This document shows positions 1-7,991 of a stretch of DNA of 64,000 nucleotides, one piece after another (positions within the stretch are counted from its first letter, which is position 1; every line of letters begins with the position of its first letter). The stretch is taken from positions 1,054,001-1,118,000 of the forward strand of contig OY760867.2 in the NCBI GenBank assembly GCA_963664035.2, read 5' to 3'. The DNA is from G958296245 sp963664035 (GTDB lineage Bacteria; Chloroflexota; Dehalococcoidia; Lucifugimonadales; G958296245). Below the pieces are notes generated by a model. It made no database searches and was not told the DNA's origin. It saw only the letters and a program-made list of their open reading frames with translations. The translations under genes and the position numbers were made by a program.

Positions 1-773
1 CGCAGGCTCATGCCCGAGACCGAGAGGTTGCGGACGCCCTCTACGTTGCTGAAGCTCTCCGCGCTCACGTTCTCGCCGAACCTTATCTCCAGCGACCTCA
101 TCGCCCGCGACTTCAGCGCCTCCACGCTCTCGACAGCCGCCAGGCGCCCCTGCCTGATTATGCCCACCCTGTCGCAGACCTGCTCAACCTCCGGCAGGAT
201 GTGGGAGGATATGAAGGCGGTTACGCCTCTCTCCCTGGCCTCCCGCACCATCTTGTCGAACTCCTCCTGCATCAACGGGTCCAGGCCGCCCGTGGGCTCG
301 TCCATGATCAGCAGCGGGGGGGCGTGCATGAAGGCGCGGATGACGGCCACCTTCCGGCGGTTGCCGCTGGACAGGGCGCCGACGCGGCGCGACAGGTCGC
401 ACTCCAGCCGCTCGGCGAGCTCGTGAACGCGCCCCCAGTCCACTCCCCCGCGGAGGCTCGCCGCGTACGCCAGCGTCTCCTCGCCCGTCAGGTTCCCGTA
501 GAGGGACGGCTCCCCCGATACGTATCCGACGCGCCGGCGCACCTCGACCGAGTCCACCTGCGCGTCCATCCCCAGGACGGTTGCGGACCCCGAGGTCGGC
601 CTGATCAGGTCCACCAGCACCCGGATGGTCGTCGTCTTGCCCGCGCCGTTCGGGCCGAGGAAGCCGAATATCTCGCCGGGCATCACCTCGAGATCGAGGT
701 CCCGCACCCCGACCTGGCTGCCGTAGAGCTTCGTCAGATTGTCCAATCGAATCGCGGCGTCCGGACGGTGCAT
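1..773 (-). CDS. ABC transporter ATP-binding protein (3' end cut by window edge)
   Basis: ATPase subunit of an ABC transporter that would power transport through a separate membrane partner lying beyond the left edge. The 257 visible residues begin MHRPDAAIRL and contain Walker A GPNGAGKTT (residues 40-48), Walker B LLIMDE (154-159), a D-loop GLDP and the switch histidine H191. The signature is LSSGN (134-138) instead of LSGGQ, a variant common in export-type ATPases of the CcmA/DrrA kind. The start is the ATG at 773. It lies 10 bases downstream of the glycosidase-like gene on the same strand, so the two may be co-transcribed, although their functions do not obviously match. The substrate is unknown. 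Confidence 0.9.
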   Translation of the reverse strand, partial: MHRPDAAIRLDNLTKLYGSQVGVRDLDLEVMPGEIFGFLGPNGAGKTTTIRVLVDLIRPTSGSATVLGMDAQVDSVEVRRRVGYVSGEPSLYGNLTGEETLAYAASLRGGVDWGRVHELAERLECDLSRRVGALSSGNRRKVAVIRAFMHAPPLLIMDEPTGGLDPLMQEEFDKMVREARERGVTAFISSHILPEVEQVCDRVGIIRQGRLAAVESVEALKSRAMRSLEIRFGENVSAESFSNVEGVRNLSVSGMSL

Positions 774-783
774 GAATTGACGC

Positions 784-2769
784 CTACCACTTCAGCACGA
801 GCGGGCTGACGTACCGCTTGACCTGCCGCATCGGGGCCTTGGCGGCGCTGTACTTGGCGGGGCGGCCCCGGAAGAGCGGCGACTCCGGCGTCAGCGGAGG
901 GTCGATCTCGACCAGCGTGTTGCCCCGGAAGCGCATCTTGTACTCGACGCCGCCGGGCAGGTGGCGGAGCACGAAGTTGCGCTCCCTCTCGCCGCCCCAC
1001 GGCGGGGAGGTCCAGGTCTCGGTCCGCTCGACCATCGGGAACTCGATGGCGATCTCGTCGCCCTTGGCGAGTCCGCCGAACCATAGCCGGCTCTCTACCC
1101 ACCGGGGCTCGACCCGCTGGCCGCCGACGCGGCAGCGCACCTGCGCCTTGTCCACCCACAGCGGGACGCGGACGAAGGCGTCGCGCGCCGCCTTGTTCCT
1201 GATGACCACCTTCCCCTCGTAGGGCAGGTAGCTGTCGATGTCCATCCAGGGCGAGGCGCGGTTCAGCAGCAGGTTCACCCTCGCCGTGCCGTCGGAGTAG
1301 CGCACGATGCCGTCCCAGGCGTAGAAGAGGCCCATGTTGCCGTGGGGCGAGCAGCACAGCGCCGTCCGGCTCTTGCCGGGCGCGTTCTCGCAGAAGGCCC
1401 CGACCGTCTTCGCGTACACGTCGTCGCCGCTGTAGTAGCCCAGGTCCTCGATGGGAGGCGGCTTGCCCTCGGACATCCGCCTGAGGCGCGGGATGTCGTC
1501 GGGGTCGAACTGCCCCTCCGTGCCGTGGTTGCGTATGTACAGGTCGATGTCCTCCCAGTAGTCGCCCACGCCCGCCTCCGTCAGCTTGACGGCGACCCCA
1601 ATGAAGCGGCCGCAGCCGCAGCCCTGGCCGTCTCCGACGAGGCCGATGCGGGCGAGGCCCTTCTGGCGGCCCCACTCGTAACCGTCGCGGACGAACAGCT
1701 TCAGCCGGGAGTCGTTGGTGGCGACGGCGTAGTCGAGCACCGACCTGAGCACGTTGACGTAGCCGTGGAAGTGGCCGGCCCAGTGCGCGTGCTCGGCGCC
1801 GGCCACCCCAGGGTAGTCGCCGCCCTCGTAGTCGGCCCAGAACTTCGGCTTCAGCAGGTAGCGCACCATCTCGCCGCCGAGGCGCAGCGCCTGCTCGTTC
1901 CCGGAGCGCATGTACCAGCTCACGAGCGCGCCGGCGGTGTGCCCCTCGTTGGAGAATACGGACCGCTCGGAGGCGCCGCGCTCGCCCTTCTCGCTGTCCG
2001 GCTCGGAGGTGTCCTTCCAGCCCCGGCCCTTGATGTAGAGCACGTGGAAGTAGTGCGGGTCGAGCCAGCCGTGGATGGGGATGTATGCGTAGTCGTCCTT
2101 GTGTACCACGAAGCGGCGGTCAAGCCCGTCGACCATCAGGTCGGCCTTCTCCTTCCAGAACGGCGAGCCGCCCGTGTACTGGTACCAAGCGGCCATGGCG
2201 CGGACCATGCGCCCCTGGCCGTGGCGGTAGGCGTTGGGCCTGTCCTTCGCGGGGCCCAGCCACCACTTCTCCGGGTCGTCGGGCACGTAGAAGACGCCGT
2301 CCTCCCCGATGTTCGAGGCCATCATCTCCAGCATCTTGCCCTCGCGCTCCAGGTGCTGCTGGCTGCCGGACATCAGCCGCAGCATCGCCAGCGCCTCCAT
2401 CGCCTTGGGCTGGCACGCCTGCAGGGGGGAGAACTGGGTGGTCAGCACGGGCGGGTCGGTGTCGCCGAAGTCGTAGCCCCACTTCGTCCAGTCGGGCTTG
2501 CCGAGGTAGTCCATCATCTCCTGGCCGTAACGGCCGCCCAGGGTGCCCCAGTACATCTCGTAGTCGAGCTCCTCGCTGGTGATCTCGGTGAAGTGGTTGA
2601 CCCCGAACCGGGCCCGCTCGGCCAGGTCGAGGGTGTCCGGGACGACGGCCGTGTAGTACTCGCCGGCCTCCACGGGACGGTTGACGTCCAGGGCGCGCGT
2701 CCGCCACGCCGCCGCATGGTCGGTGGCCGACGTGTCCCAGCGGGCTTCGGTAGCTGTCGTATGGGTCAT
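784..2769 (-). CDS. GH127-like glycoside hydrolase (DUF1680 / beta-L-arabinofuranosidase family)
   Basis: A 661-residue protein resembling the DUF1680/GH127 family, whose characterised members release terminal beta-L-arabinofuranose. The N-terminal two thirds look like an (alpha/alpha)6 barrel with many Trp, His and Tyr residues (for example HGWLDPHYFH). A segment with clustered cysteines (GQGCGCG, then ALCCSPHGN) recalls the zinc/cysteine active site of GH127. The C-terminal third looks like beta-sandwich (for example RNKAARDAFVRVPLW). No signal peptide is visible, so it is probably cytoplasmic. The ATG at 2769 is preferred over an upstream start 17 codons earlier because GGGAGAG stands 6-8 bases before it. 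Substrate specificity cannot be read from the sequence. Confidence 0.65.
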   Translation of the reverse strand: MTHTTATEARWDTSATDHAAAWRTRALDVNRPVEAGEYYTAVVPDTLDLAERARFGVNHFTEITSEELDYEMYWGTLGGRYGQEMMDYLGKPDWTKWGYDFGDTDPPVLTTQFSPLQACQPKAMEALAMLRLMSGSQQHLEREGKMLEMMASNIGEDGVFYVPDDPEKWWLGPAKDRPNAYRHGQGRMVRAMAAWYQYTGGSPFWKEKADLMVDGLDRRFVVHKDDYAYIPIHGWLDPHYFHVLYIKGRGWKDTSEPDSEKGERGASERSVFSNEGHTAGALVSWYMRSGNEQALRLGGEMVRYLLKPKFWADYEGGDYPGVAGAEHAHWAGHFHGYVNVLRSVLDYAVATNDSRLKLFVRDGYEWGRQKGLARIGLVGDGQGCGCGRFIGVAVKLTEAGVGDYWEDIDLYIRNHGTEGQFDPDDIPRLRRMSEGKPPPIEDLGYYSGDDVYAKTVGAFCENAPGKSRTALCCSPHGNMGLFYAWDGIVRYSDGTARVNLLLNRASPWMDIDSYLPYEGKVVIRNKAARDAFVRVPLWVDKAQVRCRVGGQRVEPRWVESRLWFGGLAKGDEIAIEFPMVERTETWTSPPWGGERERNFVLRHLPGGVEYKMRFRGNTLVEIDPPLTPESPLFRGRPAKYSAAKAPMRQVKRYVSPLVLKW

Positions 2770-2795
2770 GGCTGTTCTCTCCCGCGAGCGGGGAC

Positions 2796-2824
2796 ACGGT
2801 ACAACGCGGGCGCAGGCCAATCAA
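2796..2824 (-). promoter_or_regulatory. Possible promoter for the GH127-like gene
   Basis: On the minus strand TTGATT (2824-2819) is followed after 17 bases by TACCGT (2801-2796), about 25 bases before the ATG. The spacing is ideal, but the -10 matches the consensus only moderately. Confidence 0.4.
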
Positions 2825-2899
2825 CCCGGAGGCAGAAGCGTCACGCTATCTGGGGACCAAGAATTCTTGTGCCTTGATACAAGTTCTTGAGGGAGAGGG

Positions 2900-4123
2900 T
2901 TAGCGTGCGGCTTTGACGGAGTCCTCCAGGGCTTCGAGGAAGAGGGCGGCGTGCTCGAGGTCGCGGTGGGGGTGGATGGAGAGGCGGATGTACTCGATGC
3001 CGCTGACGGTGCCGTAGGTGTGGCCGAAGCCGCGCTCGAGCATCCCCTCGTGTACCTTGCTCAGCTCGCAGTCGTAGGACGTGAAGCTGACCAGGGTGAT
3101 CGACGGCGGCACGACCAGTCGCAGCCCGTCGATACGCTTGATGCCCTTGACGATGAAGTCCACGACCTCCAGCACGCGCCGCGTCGATTCGATGTAGCCC
3201 TTGCGCCCGAGGTGGCGCAGCACGGCCCAGGCCGAGGCCGCGCGCTCGCCGTGCTTGGTGGCGGTGATGGTGTGGATAACGGTCCGCTCCGTCGGGATCG
3301 CCTGGAGCATATCCTCGTCCCTGACCATGAAGAAGCTCGTGGCGACCGGCATCAGCCCCAGCTTGTGGCCGTCGGTCATCATCGTGCTCACGCTTGGCTG
3401 GCTGAAGTCGAACTTCGGCACGTCGTACCCAAGCTCCTTCATGAACGGCAGTATGAACCCCCCGAACGCGGCGTCGACGTGCAGGAACAGCCCCTTACGC
3501 CGGGCGAGGTCGGCGAACTCCTCCACCGGATCGATGACCATGAAGGCCCCGCCGGGCGCGGAGCAGACCAGCCCGATGGTATTCTTGTTGACCAGGCTCT
3601 CGACGTAGTTCATGTCGGGAAGTACGTCGGGGCCCAGCGGCGCCTCCCTTATGCGTATGCCCAGCATCTCCGCGCCGATGTGGAAGCTGTAGTGGCCCGA
3701 CTCCGGCATGATCACCTCGGGCGCCGACACCGACGGCGACAGGTTGCGCGCCAGCCGCAGCGAGGAGATGTTCGACTCGGTGCCGCCGCTCGTGATGAAC
3801 CCGACGGCGTCCGGCTTGCCGAGCAGCGAGGCGAGCATCCGCACCGCCTGCTTCTCCATCTCGTACGGGCCGGGCTGCAGCTCGCGGGCCCACTCGACGA
3901 AGAAGGTGCCCTGCGTCATCTCGTACACCTTACGGGTGATCGGGTGCGGAGGCCCCACGTAGCTGATGCCGAAGTTGTTCTCGATCTCGTAAGGGATAGA
4001 GCCCAGTATCTCCCCGACCCCCTCCAGCACCTCCTCCTCGGACGCCCCCTCCTCGGGGAAGTCCATCGGCGGGGGCATGTACAGCTCCGAACGCGACTTT
4101 TTCTTCTCGAACTCTGAGACCAT
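2900..4123 (-). CDS. Pyridoxal-phosphate-dependent decarboxylase (group II, MfnA/GadB-like)
   Basis: A 407-residue fold-type I PLP enzyme of the group II amino-acid decarboxylase superfamily, which also contains sphingosine-1-phosphate lyase. The substrate-loop and cofactor motif TSGGTESN is at residues 111-118. HVDAAFGG (from residue 215) supplies the pyridine-nitrogen aspartate D217, and DGHKLGL carries the Schiff-base lysine K254. Candidate substrates are aspartate, glutamate or tyrosine, but the sequence does not decide. GGAGGAGT lies just upstream of the ATG and fixes the start. The gene diverges from the enolase-superfamily gene at 4313, with both upstream regions packed into about 190 bases. 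Confidence 0.85.
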   Translation of the reverse strand: MVSEFEKKKSRSELYMPPPMDFPEEGASEEEVLEGVGEILGSIPYEIENNFGISYVGPPHPITRKVYEMTQGTFFVEWARELQPGPYEMEKQAVRMLASLLGKPDAVGFITSGGTESNISSLRLARNLSPSVSAPEVIMPESGHYSFHIGAEMLGIRIREAPLGPDVLPDMNYVESLVNKNTIGLVCSAPGGAFMVIDPVEEFADLARRKGLFLHVDAAFGGFILPFMKELGYDVPKFDFSQPSVSTMMTDGHKLGLMPVATSFFMVRDEDMLQAIPTERTVIHTITATKHGERAASAWAVLRHLGRKGYIESTRRVLEVVDFIVKGIKRIDGLRLVVPPSITLVSFTSYDCELSKVHEGMLERGFGHTYGTVSGIEYIRLSIHPHRDLEHAALFLEALEDSVKAAR

Positions 4124-4248
4124 TTGCCTGACTCCTCCGGGCGGTCATCCTGGGGGCCTGCTCGGCCGCCAATCAAGATACCACAAAGCGGCGCCAAGGC
4201 CATCCGGCGCCGCCCACCCAGTCCGCCATCCATGAGTACGGCGCGGAA

Positions 4249-4277
4249 TTGACCGGGCTGGCCGCTGGCCGTATGCT
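4249..4277 (+). promoter_or_regulatory. Sigma-70-type promoter for the enolase-superfamily gene
   Basis: TTGACC (4249-4254), a 17-base spacer and TATGCT (4272-4277) form a good housekeeping-type promoter 36 bases before the ATG at 4313. Confidence 0.6.
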
Positions 4278-4312
4278 ACCAGCCGCCGCCTTCCGCGGCC
4301 GGAGACACGCGC

Positions 4313-5410
4313 ATGAAGATCATCGACGTCTCGACGACGCTGCTCCACTACCCGGACGTGCCCGGGTACCAGGACGCCACCATGCCGGAGCCCGTGCCCG
4401 GCCGGAGCCAGGTATTCGCGCACGTCAAGACCGACGAGGGCTTCGAGGGCCTCGGCGTCGGGCAAGCCTCGCCTGGGGTGCGGGAGGTGATAGACTCCGC
4501 GCTTCGCCACGTACTGATCGGGCAGGACCCGATGAAGATAGAGAAGCTCTGGAGAGACATGTTCTGGGCCGTGCGCGGGTACGGCCGCAGGGGGCTGGCG
4601 TTCCTGGCCATCTCCGCCGTCGACATAGCCCTGTGGGACCTGAAGGCCAAGGCCCTCGGACTGCCGCTCTACAAGCTCCTCGGGCCGTGCAGGGAGTCGG
4701 CGCCCGTGTACGGCAGCGGGGGATGGACGAACTACACCGTCGAGGAACTCGTCGCCGAGATGGAGGGCTACGCCGCCGAGGGCATCCCCCGCGTCAAGAT
4801 GAAGGTGGGCAAGGACTTCGGAAGCGCCGAGCGCGAGGACATAGAGAGGGTCGCGGCGGTGAGGGCCGCCATAGGCCACGACGTCGCCCTGTACGTCGAC
4901 GCCAACAACGGCTACTACGCCAAGCAGGCCATCTACATGGCGCGCGAGTTCGAGGAGTACCAGGTCGGTTGGTACGAGGAGCCGGTGCTTGCCGACGACG
5001 TACCGGGGCTCGCCGAGGTCCGCCGGGCCACCACGATACCCGTGGCCAGCGGGGAGATGGAGTACACGAAGTACGGCTTCAGGGACCTGATAACCGGGGG
5101 CGGCGCCGACATCGTACAGCCCGACGTGGTGCGGGTCGGTGGCGTGACCGAGTGGATGAAGGTCGCCCACCTGGCCGAGGCGTTCAATCTACAGGTCGCC
5201 CCCCACATGGCCCAGCTCGTACACCTGCACGTCTGCTGCGCCGTCCCCAACCTCAAGGCCATGGAGTACGCCAACATGTACCTTGCCGCCGACGAGGTAT
5301 GGTACACGGAGTTCCCCACGCAGAAGGACGGCTTCCTGACCCCGTATCCCGACAAGCCCGGCCTCGGCCTCGAGCTCGACCCGTACTCGGTCGAGAAGTG
5401 GTCGGTATGA
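4313..5410 (+). CDS. Mandelate racemase / muconate-lactonizing-type enzyme (enolase superfamily)
   Basis: A 365-residue member of the enolase superfamily, in which a base removes the alpha-proton of a carboxylate substrate and Mg2+ stabilises the enolate. Visible catalytic elements are the KxK pair (K162, K164 in VKMKVGK), the metal ligands D196 (DANN), E222 (YEEP) and E248 (SGE), followed by D271 and H298 (APHMAQ). The D/H dyad places it in the mandelate-racemase subgroup, which includes sugar-acid dehydratases. The stop codon overlaps the start of the Fic gene by 4 bases (ATGA). The substrate is unknown; an acid-sugar dehydratase is a reasonable guess. Confidence 0.88.
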   Translation: MKIIDVSTTLLHYPDVPGYQDATMPEPVPGRSQVFAHVKTDEGFEGLGVGQASPGVREVIDSALRHVLIGQDPMKIEKLWRDMFWAVRGYGRRGLAFLAISAVDIALWDLKAKALGLPLYKLLGPCRESAPVYGSGGWTNYTVEELVAEMEGYAAEGIPRVKMKVGKDFGSAEREDIERVAAVRAAIGHDVALYVDANNGYYAKQAIYMAREFEEYQVGWYEEPVLADDVPGLAEVRRATTIPVASGEMEYTKYGFRDLITGGGADIVQPDVVRVGGVTEWMKVAHLAEAFNLQVAPHMAQLVHLHVCCAVPNLKAMEYANMYLAADEVWYTEFPTQKDGFLTPYPDKPGLGLELDPYSVEKWSV

Positions 5411-6453
5411 CCTTCGCCCCGCGCTTCTCCATTACGAACGCGGTAGCAGCGGCGCTGACCGAGATCGAGAGAGCCCGCGGCTTCCTCGAGGCGGCGACCC
5501 TCTCGGACGAGTGGATCGACTCAATGCGCTCGCGGGCCTTCCTGCTCGAAGCGCACCATACGACGCACATCGAGGGGACGCGTCTCACCGTAGAGGACGC
5601 CGCGGCCCTCCTGGAGGGCCGTACCGTCCCGGAGGCCGACCCGGACGACGCCCGCGAGCTCCTCAACTACCGCGACGCTTTCGAGTTCGTCAGCGCGTCC
5701 CTCGACGAGGGCGGGCCGGTCACCGAGCGCCTCATACTGGAGATACACAGGCGCCTGGTGGCCGGCGTCCGAGGCGGTGCCGCCGCCCCGGGAGAGTACC
5801 GGCGAGTCCAGAACTACGTCGTCAACTCGGCCACCGGCGAGACCCTCTATACGCCGCCGCCGGCCCACGACGTGCCGGCGCTCATGCGCGAGTTCGTGGA
5901 GTGGCTGAACCGTACGGGCGACATCCACCCCGTCATCGCGAGCGCGATTGCCCAATTCCAGCTCGTCCACGTCCATCCGTTCCTCGACGGCAACGGCCGC
6001 ACGTCCCGGCTGCTCTCGACGCTTTGCCTCTATCGCGCCGGGTACGACTTCAAGCGGCTCTTCACCATCAGCGAGTACTACGACCGGGACAGGCCAGCCT
6101 TCTACCGGGCCATCCAGGACGTGCGGCGGGCGGATATGGACATGACCGGATGGATCGAGTTCTTCACTAACGGCCTTGCCACGCAGTTGATCGAGGTCAA
6201 GCAGCGGGGAGAGGCGGCGATCCGGCAGGACGTCCTCACCCGCAGCCACGATCTGACGAACAGGCAGTCGCGGGCGCTTGGCTACGCGCTGCAACACGGC
6301 AGGTTGACGATCGCCGAGTTCCAGGCGCTCTTCGCTGAGACGTCGCGGCGCACACTCCAGAGGGACCTCAGGGTCTTGGTGGAGAAGGGCTTGATCCTGC
6401 GCCGGGAGAGGACGAACCGGCTGGAATACGTGCCTGCGAACGGGGCTGCATGA
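5407..6453 (+). CDS. Fic family protein, class II, with C-terminal helix-turn-helix
   Basis: A 348-residue Fic protein, normally an AMP-transferase that modifies a target hydroxyl group. The core motif HPFLDGNGR is at residues 190-198. An N-terminal inhibitory helix carries T52-x3-E56-G57 (TTHIEG), matching the (S/T)xxxE(G/N) motif of self-inhibited class II Fic proteins. The last 80 or so residues (from TNRQSRALGY) look like a winged helix, so the protein may bind DNA and control its own transcription. The ATG overlaps the previous stop codon by 4 bases, so translation is probably coupled to the enolase-superfamily gene. An array of short repeats starts 12 bases after the stop. Confidence 0.9.
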   Translation: MTFAPRFSITNAVAAALTEIERARGFLEAATLSDEWIDSMRSRAFLLEAHHTTHIEGTRLTVEDAAALLEGRTVPEADPDDARELLNYRDAFEFVSASLDEGGPVTERLILEIHRRLVAGVRGGAAAPGEYRRVQNYVVNSATGETLYTPPPAHDVPALMREFVEWLNRTGDIHPVIASAIAQFQLVHVHPFLDGNGRTSRLLSTLCLYRAGYDFKRLFTISEYYDRDRPAFYRAIQDVRRADMDMTGWIEFFTNGLATQLIEVKQRGEAAIRQDVLTRSHDLTNRQSRALGYALQHGRLTIAEFQALFAETSRRTLQRDLRVLVEKGLILRRERTNRLEYVPANGAA

Positions 6454-6465
6454 GCCGGGCGGCGA

Positions 6466-6558
6466 ACTTGCGACAAACTTGCGACACAACTCGCGACAAA
6501 CTTGCGACATAACTTGCGACAAACTTGCGACATAACTTGCGACACGACTTGCGACACG
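6466..6558 (+). repeat. Tandem array of eight 11-12-base repeats after the Fic gene
   Basis: Eight imperfect copies of ACTTGCGACAA or ACTTGCGACATA run head to tail. Unit lengths are 11, 12, 11, 12, 11, 12, 12 and 12, so the first six form three 23-base doublets. The array fills most of the gap between the Fic gene and prmA. The near-helical period would put the copies on similar faces of the DNA, compatible with an operator for the Fic winged helix, but it could also be an ordinary slippage-prone minisatellite. Confidence 0.85.
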
Positions 6559-6609
6559 GACGTGGGGCGTCCCTGCTCCCGTGGGCGCGTTAGCTGAGGG
6601 GCCGCGGCT

Positions 6610-7530
6610 ATGCCGGAGGGTGGAATCCCTAGGTGGGTCGAGCTGAGCATCGAGGCGCCGGCGGAGTACGTCGAGCCGCTGAGCCACCTCTTTCACCGGT
6701 ACGGCGAGGGCGGTGTCGTCACCGAGGAGCCGGGAGGCTACAGTCCCGACGAGGGAGAGCGCCCGCCGGTCCCGGACAGGGTGACGGTCAAGACCTTCTA
6801 TCCGCTGGACGAAGAGGCGGACGCGCGCTTCGGACGCATCGACGTCGGGGTGCGGCTGATGTCGCGGCTTGCCTGCATGTCGCCGCTGACCCACAGGGTG
6901 ATCGAGGAGCGCGAATGGGCGGAGGCGTGGAAGGAGCACTTCCACCCGCTGCGTGTGGGCCGCCGGCTGGTGGTAGCGCCCTCGTGGAGGGAGTACGGCC
7001 CCGGCGAGGGAGACGTGGTGATCAGGCTCGACCCCGGCATGGCCTTCGGCACCGGACACCACCCGACGACGCGCATGTGCTTGGAGCAGGTCGAGGCGCT
7101 GGCGGAGCGCGGCGTGGACGTGCTCGACGTCGGCTGCGGGTCGGGCGTCCTCTCCATAGCGGCGGCGCTCCTCGGGGCGCGGCGGGCCTTCGGGCTGGAC
7201 GTGGAGGAGGCCGCGGTGTCGGTGGCGCGGGCGAACGCGGCGGAGAACGGGGTCGCGGACGTGGTGAGCGCCGAGGCGGGGTCCCTTCCGCATCCCCGCG
7301 TCGGCGATGGGAGCTACGACCTCGCGCTGGCCAACATATCGGCAAGGGTGGTCGTCGAGCTTGCGCCGGCGCTCGCGCGGGCCGCCAGGCCGGGCGGCGT
7401 CCTGGTCCTGTCAGGCTTCCTGCTCAAGGACGAGGACGCGGTTCGGCGCGCCTACGCGGAGGCGGGGGGCGCGGTGGAACAGCGGCAGGAGGACGGCGAC
7501 TGGGTAGCGCTGCGGCTGCGTATGGCGTAG
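6610..7530 (+). CDS. prmA: Ribosomal protein L11 methyltransferase
   Basis: Transfers methyl groups from S-adenosylmethionine to lysines and the N-terminus of ribosomal protein L11. The 306-residue length is usual. The PrmA hallmark DPGMAFGTGHHPTTR occurs mid-protein and is followed by the SAM-binding motif LDVGCGSGVLS, acidic GLDVEE, and ANI in place of motif IV. The N-terminal 100 or so residues match the substrate-recognition domain. It is read in the same direction as the Fic gene but separated by the repeat array. tRNA-Pro follows on the opposite strand. Confidence 0.93.
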   Translation: MPEGGIPRWVELSIEAPAEYVEPLSHLFHRYGEGGVVTEEPGGYSPDEGERPPVPDRVTVKTFYPLDEEADARFGRIDVGVRLMSRLACMSPLTHRVIEEREWAEAWKEHFHPLRVGRRLVVAPSWREYGPGEGDVVIRLDPGMAFGTGHHPTTRMCLEQVEALAERGVDVLDVGCGSGVLSIAAALLGARRAFGLDVEEAAVSVARANAAENGVADVVSAEAGSLPHPRVGDGSYDLALANISARVVVELAPALARAARPGGVLVLSGFLLKDEDAVRRAYAEAGGAVEQRQEDGDWVALRLRMA

Positions 7531-7552
7531 AGCCGGGAGCCGCAGGGTGCGC

Positions 7553-7630
7553 TGGTCGGGGTGACAGGATTCGAACCTGTGGCCCCCTGCACCCCATGCA
7601 GGTGCGCTAACCAAGCTGCGCCACACCCCG
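7553..7630 (-). tRNA. tRNA-Pro (GGG)
   Basis: A complete cloverleaf reads on the minus strand from 7630: acceptor CGGGGTG pairing with CACCCCG, D-arm GCGC/GCGC, anticodon stem CCTGC/GCAGG around the loop ATGGGGT (anticodon GGG), and T-arm ACAGG/CCTGT with TTCGAAT. Discriminator A is at 7556, and the CCA end is encoded at 7555-7553. Confidence 0.96.
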
Positions 7631-7701
7631 ACCCGATTCGAGGATAGCATAGGCGCACCAGGGGTTCAACGTTGGCTTGGCTTGTTGTGATTCCTTGAAA
7701 A

Positions 7702-7825
7702 GTGTCTCATTCTGTCTCTTTTCGTCTCTTCCAGCTATGGACCGTGAGACAGGGGGAGACGCGAACAAGGCAAAATGAGACACGAGATAGACAGAATAAG
7801 ACAGCGATGAGACAGAATGAGACAC
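7702..7825. repeat. Perfect 17-bp inverted repeat enclosing degenerate copies
   Basis: GTGTCTCATTCTGTCTC (7702-7718) and its exact complement (7809-7825) bracket 90 bases with further partial copies of the GAGACAGAAT/GAGACAC motif. This lies in the 460-base gap between prmA and the next gene, where I see no coding sequence. It may be a regulatory cluster or the remnant of a small element. Confidence 0.75.
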
Positions 7826-7882
7826 GCGGTCGCTGGCGTGTCCGGGCTGCGTATCGAACGGGACGAGGGGGCGGATTGGGAA

Positions 7883-7901
7883 GGCGGGTTTGAAACCCGC
7901 C
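7883..7901. repeat. Dispersed palindrome, GGCGGGTTT type
   Basis: GGCGGGTTT, one central G, then AAACCCGCC, flanked by CCTACG. The same 19-base core recurs at 63185-63203 in the opposite orientation relative to its flanks. It belongs to a family of hairpin repeats scattered through this genome. Confidence 0.85.
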
Positions 7902-7991
7902 CCTACGAGTGTGTGGTGATGCATGAGGGGAGTATAGCACGTGCGTTCTTGGGGTGGCAAGGGCAGTCGGGCCCGCGCCGGCGCTGGTCGC

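Noticed and set aside
1342..2877. A 511-residue frame opposite the GH127-like gene
   Set aside because: Antisense shadow, rich in Val, His and Pro without motifs; the minus-strand gene has clear family features.
6466..6558. CRISPR array or coding repeat
   Set aside because: Units are only 11-12 bases with no spacers. The minus-strand frame through them is rich in Cys, Arg and Val and has no homology.
7607..7960. A 117-residue minus-strand frame after tRNA-Pro
   Set aside because: It reads through the tRNA, the inverted repeat and the GGCGGGTTT palindrome (translated as VGAGFKPA); it is not a gene.
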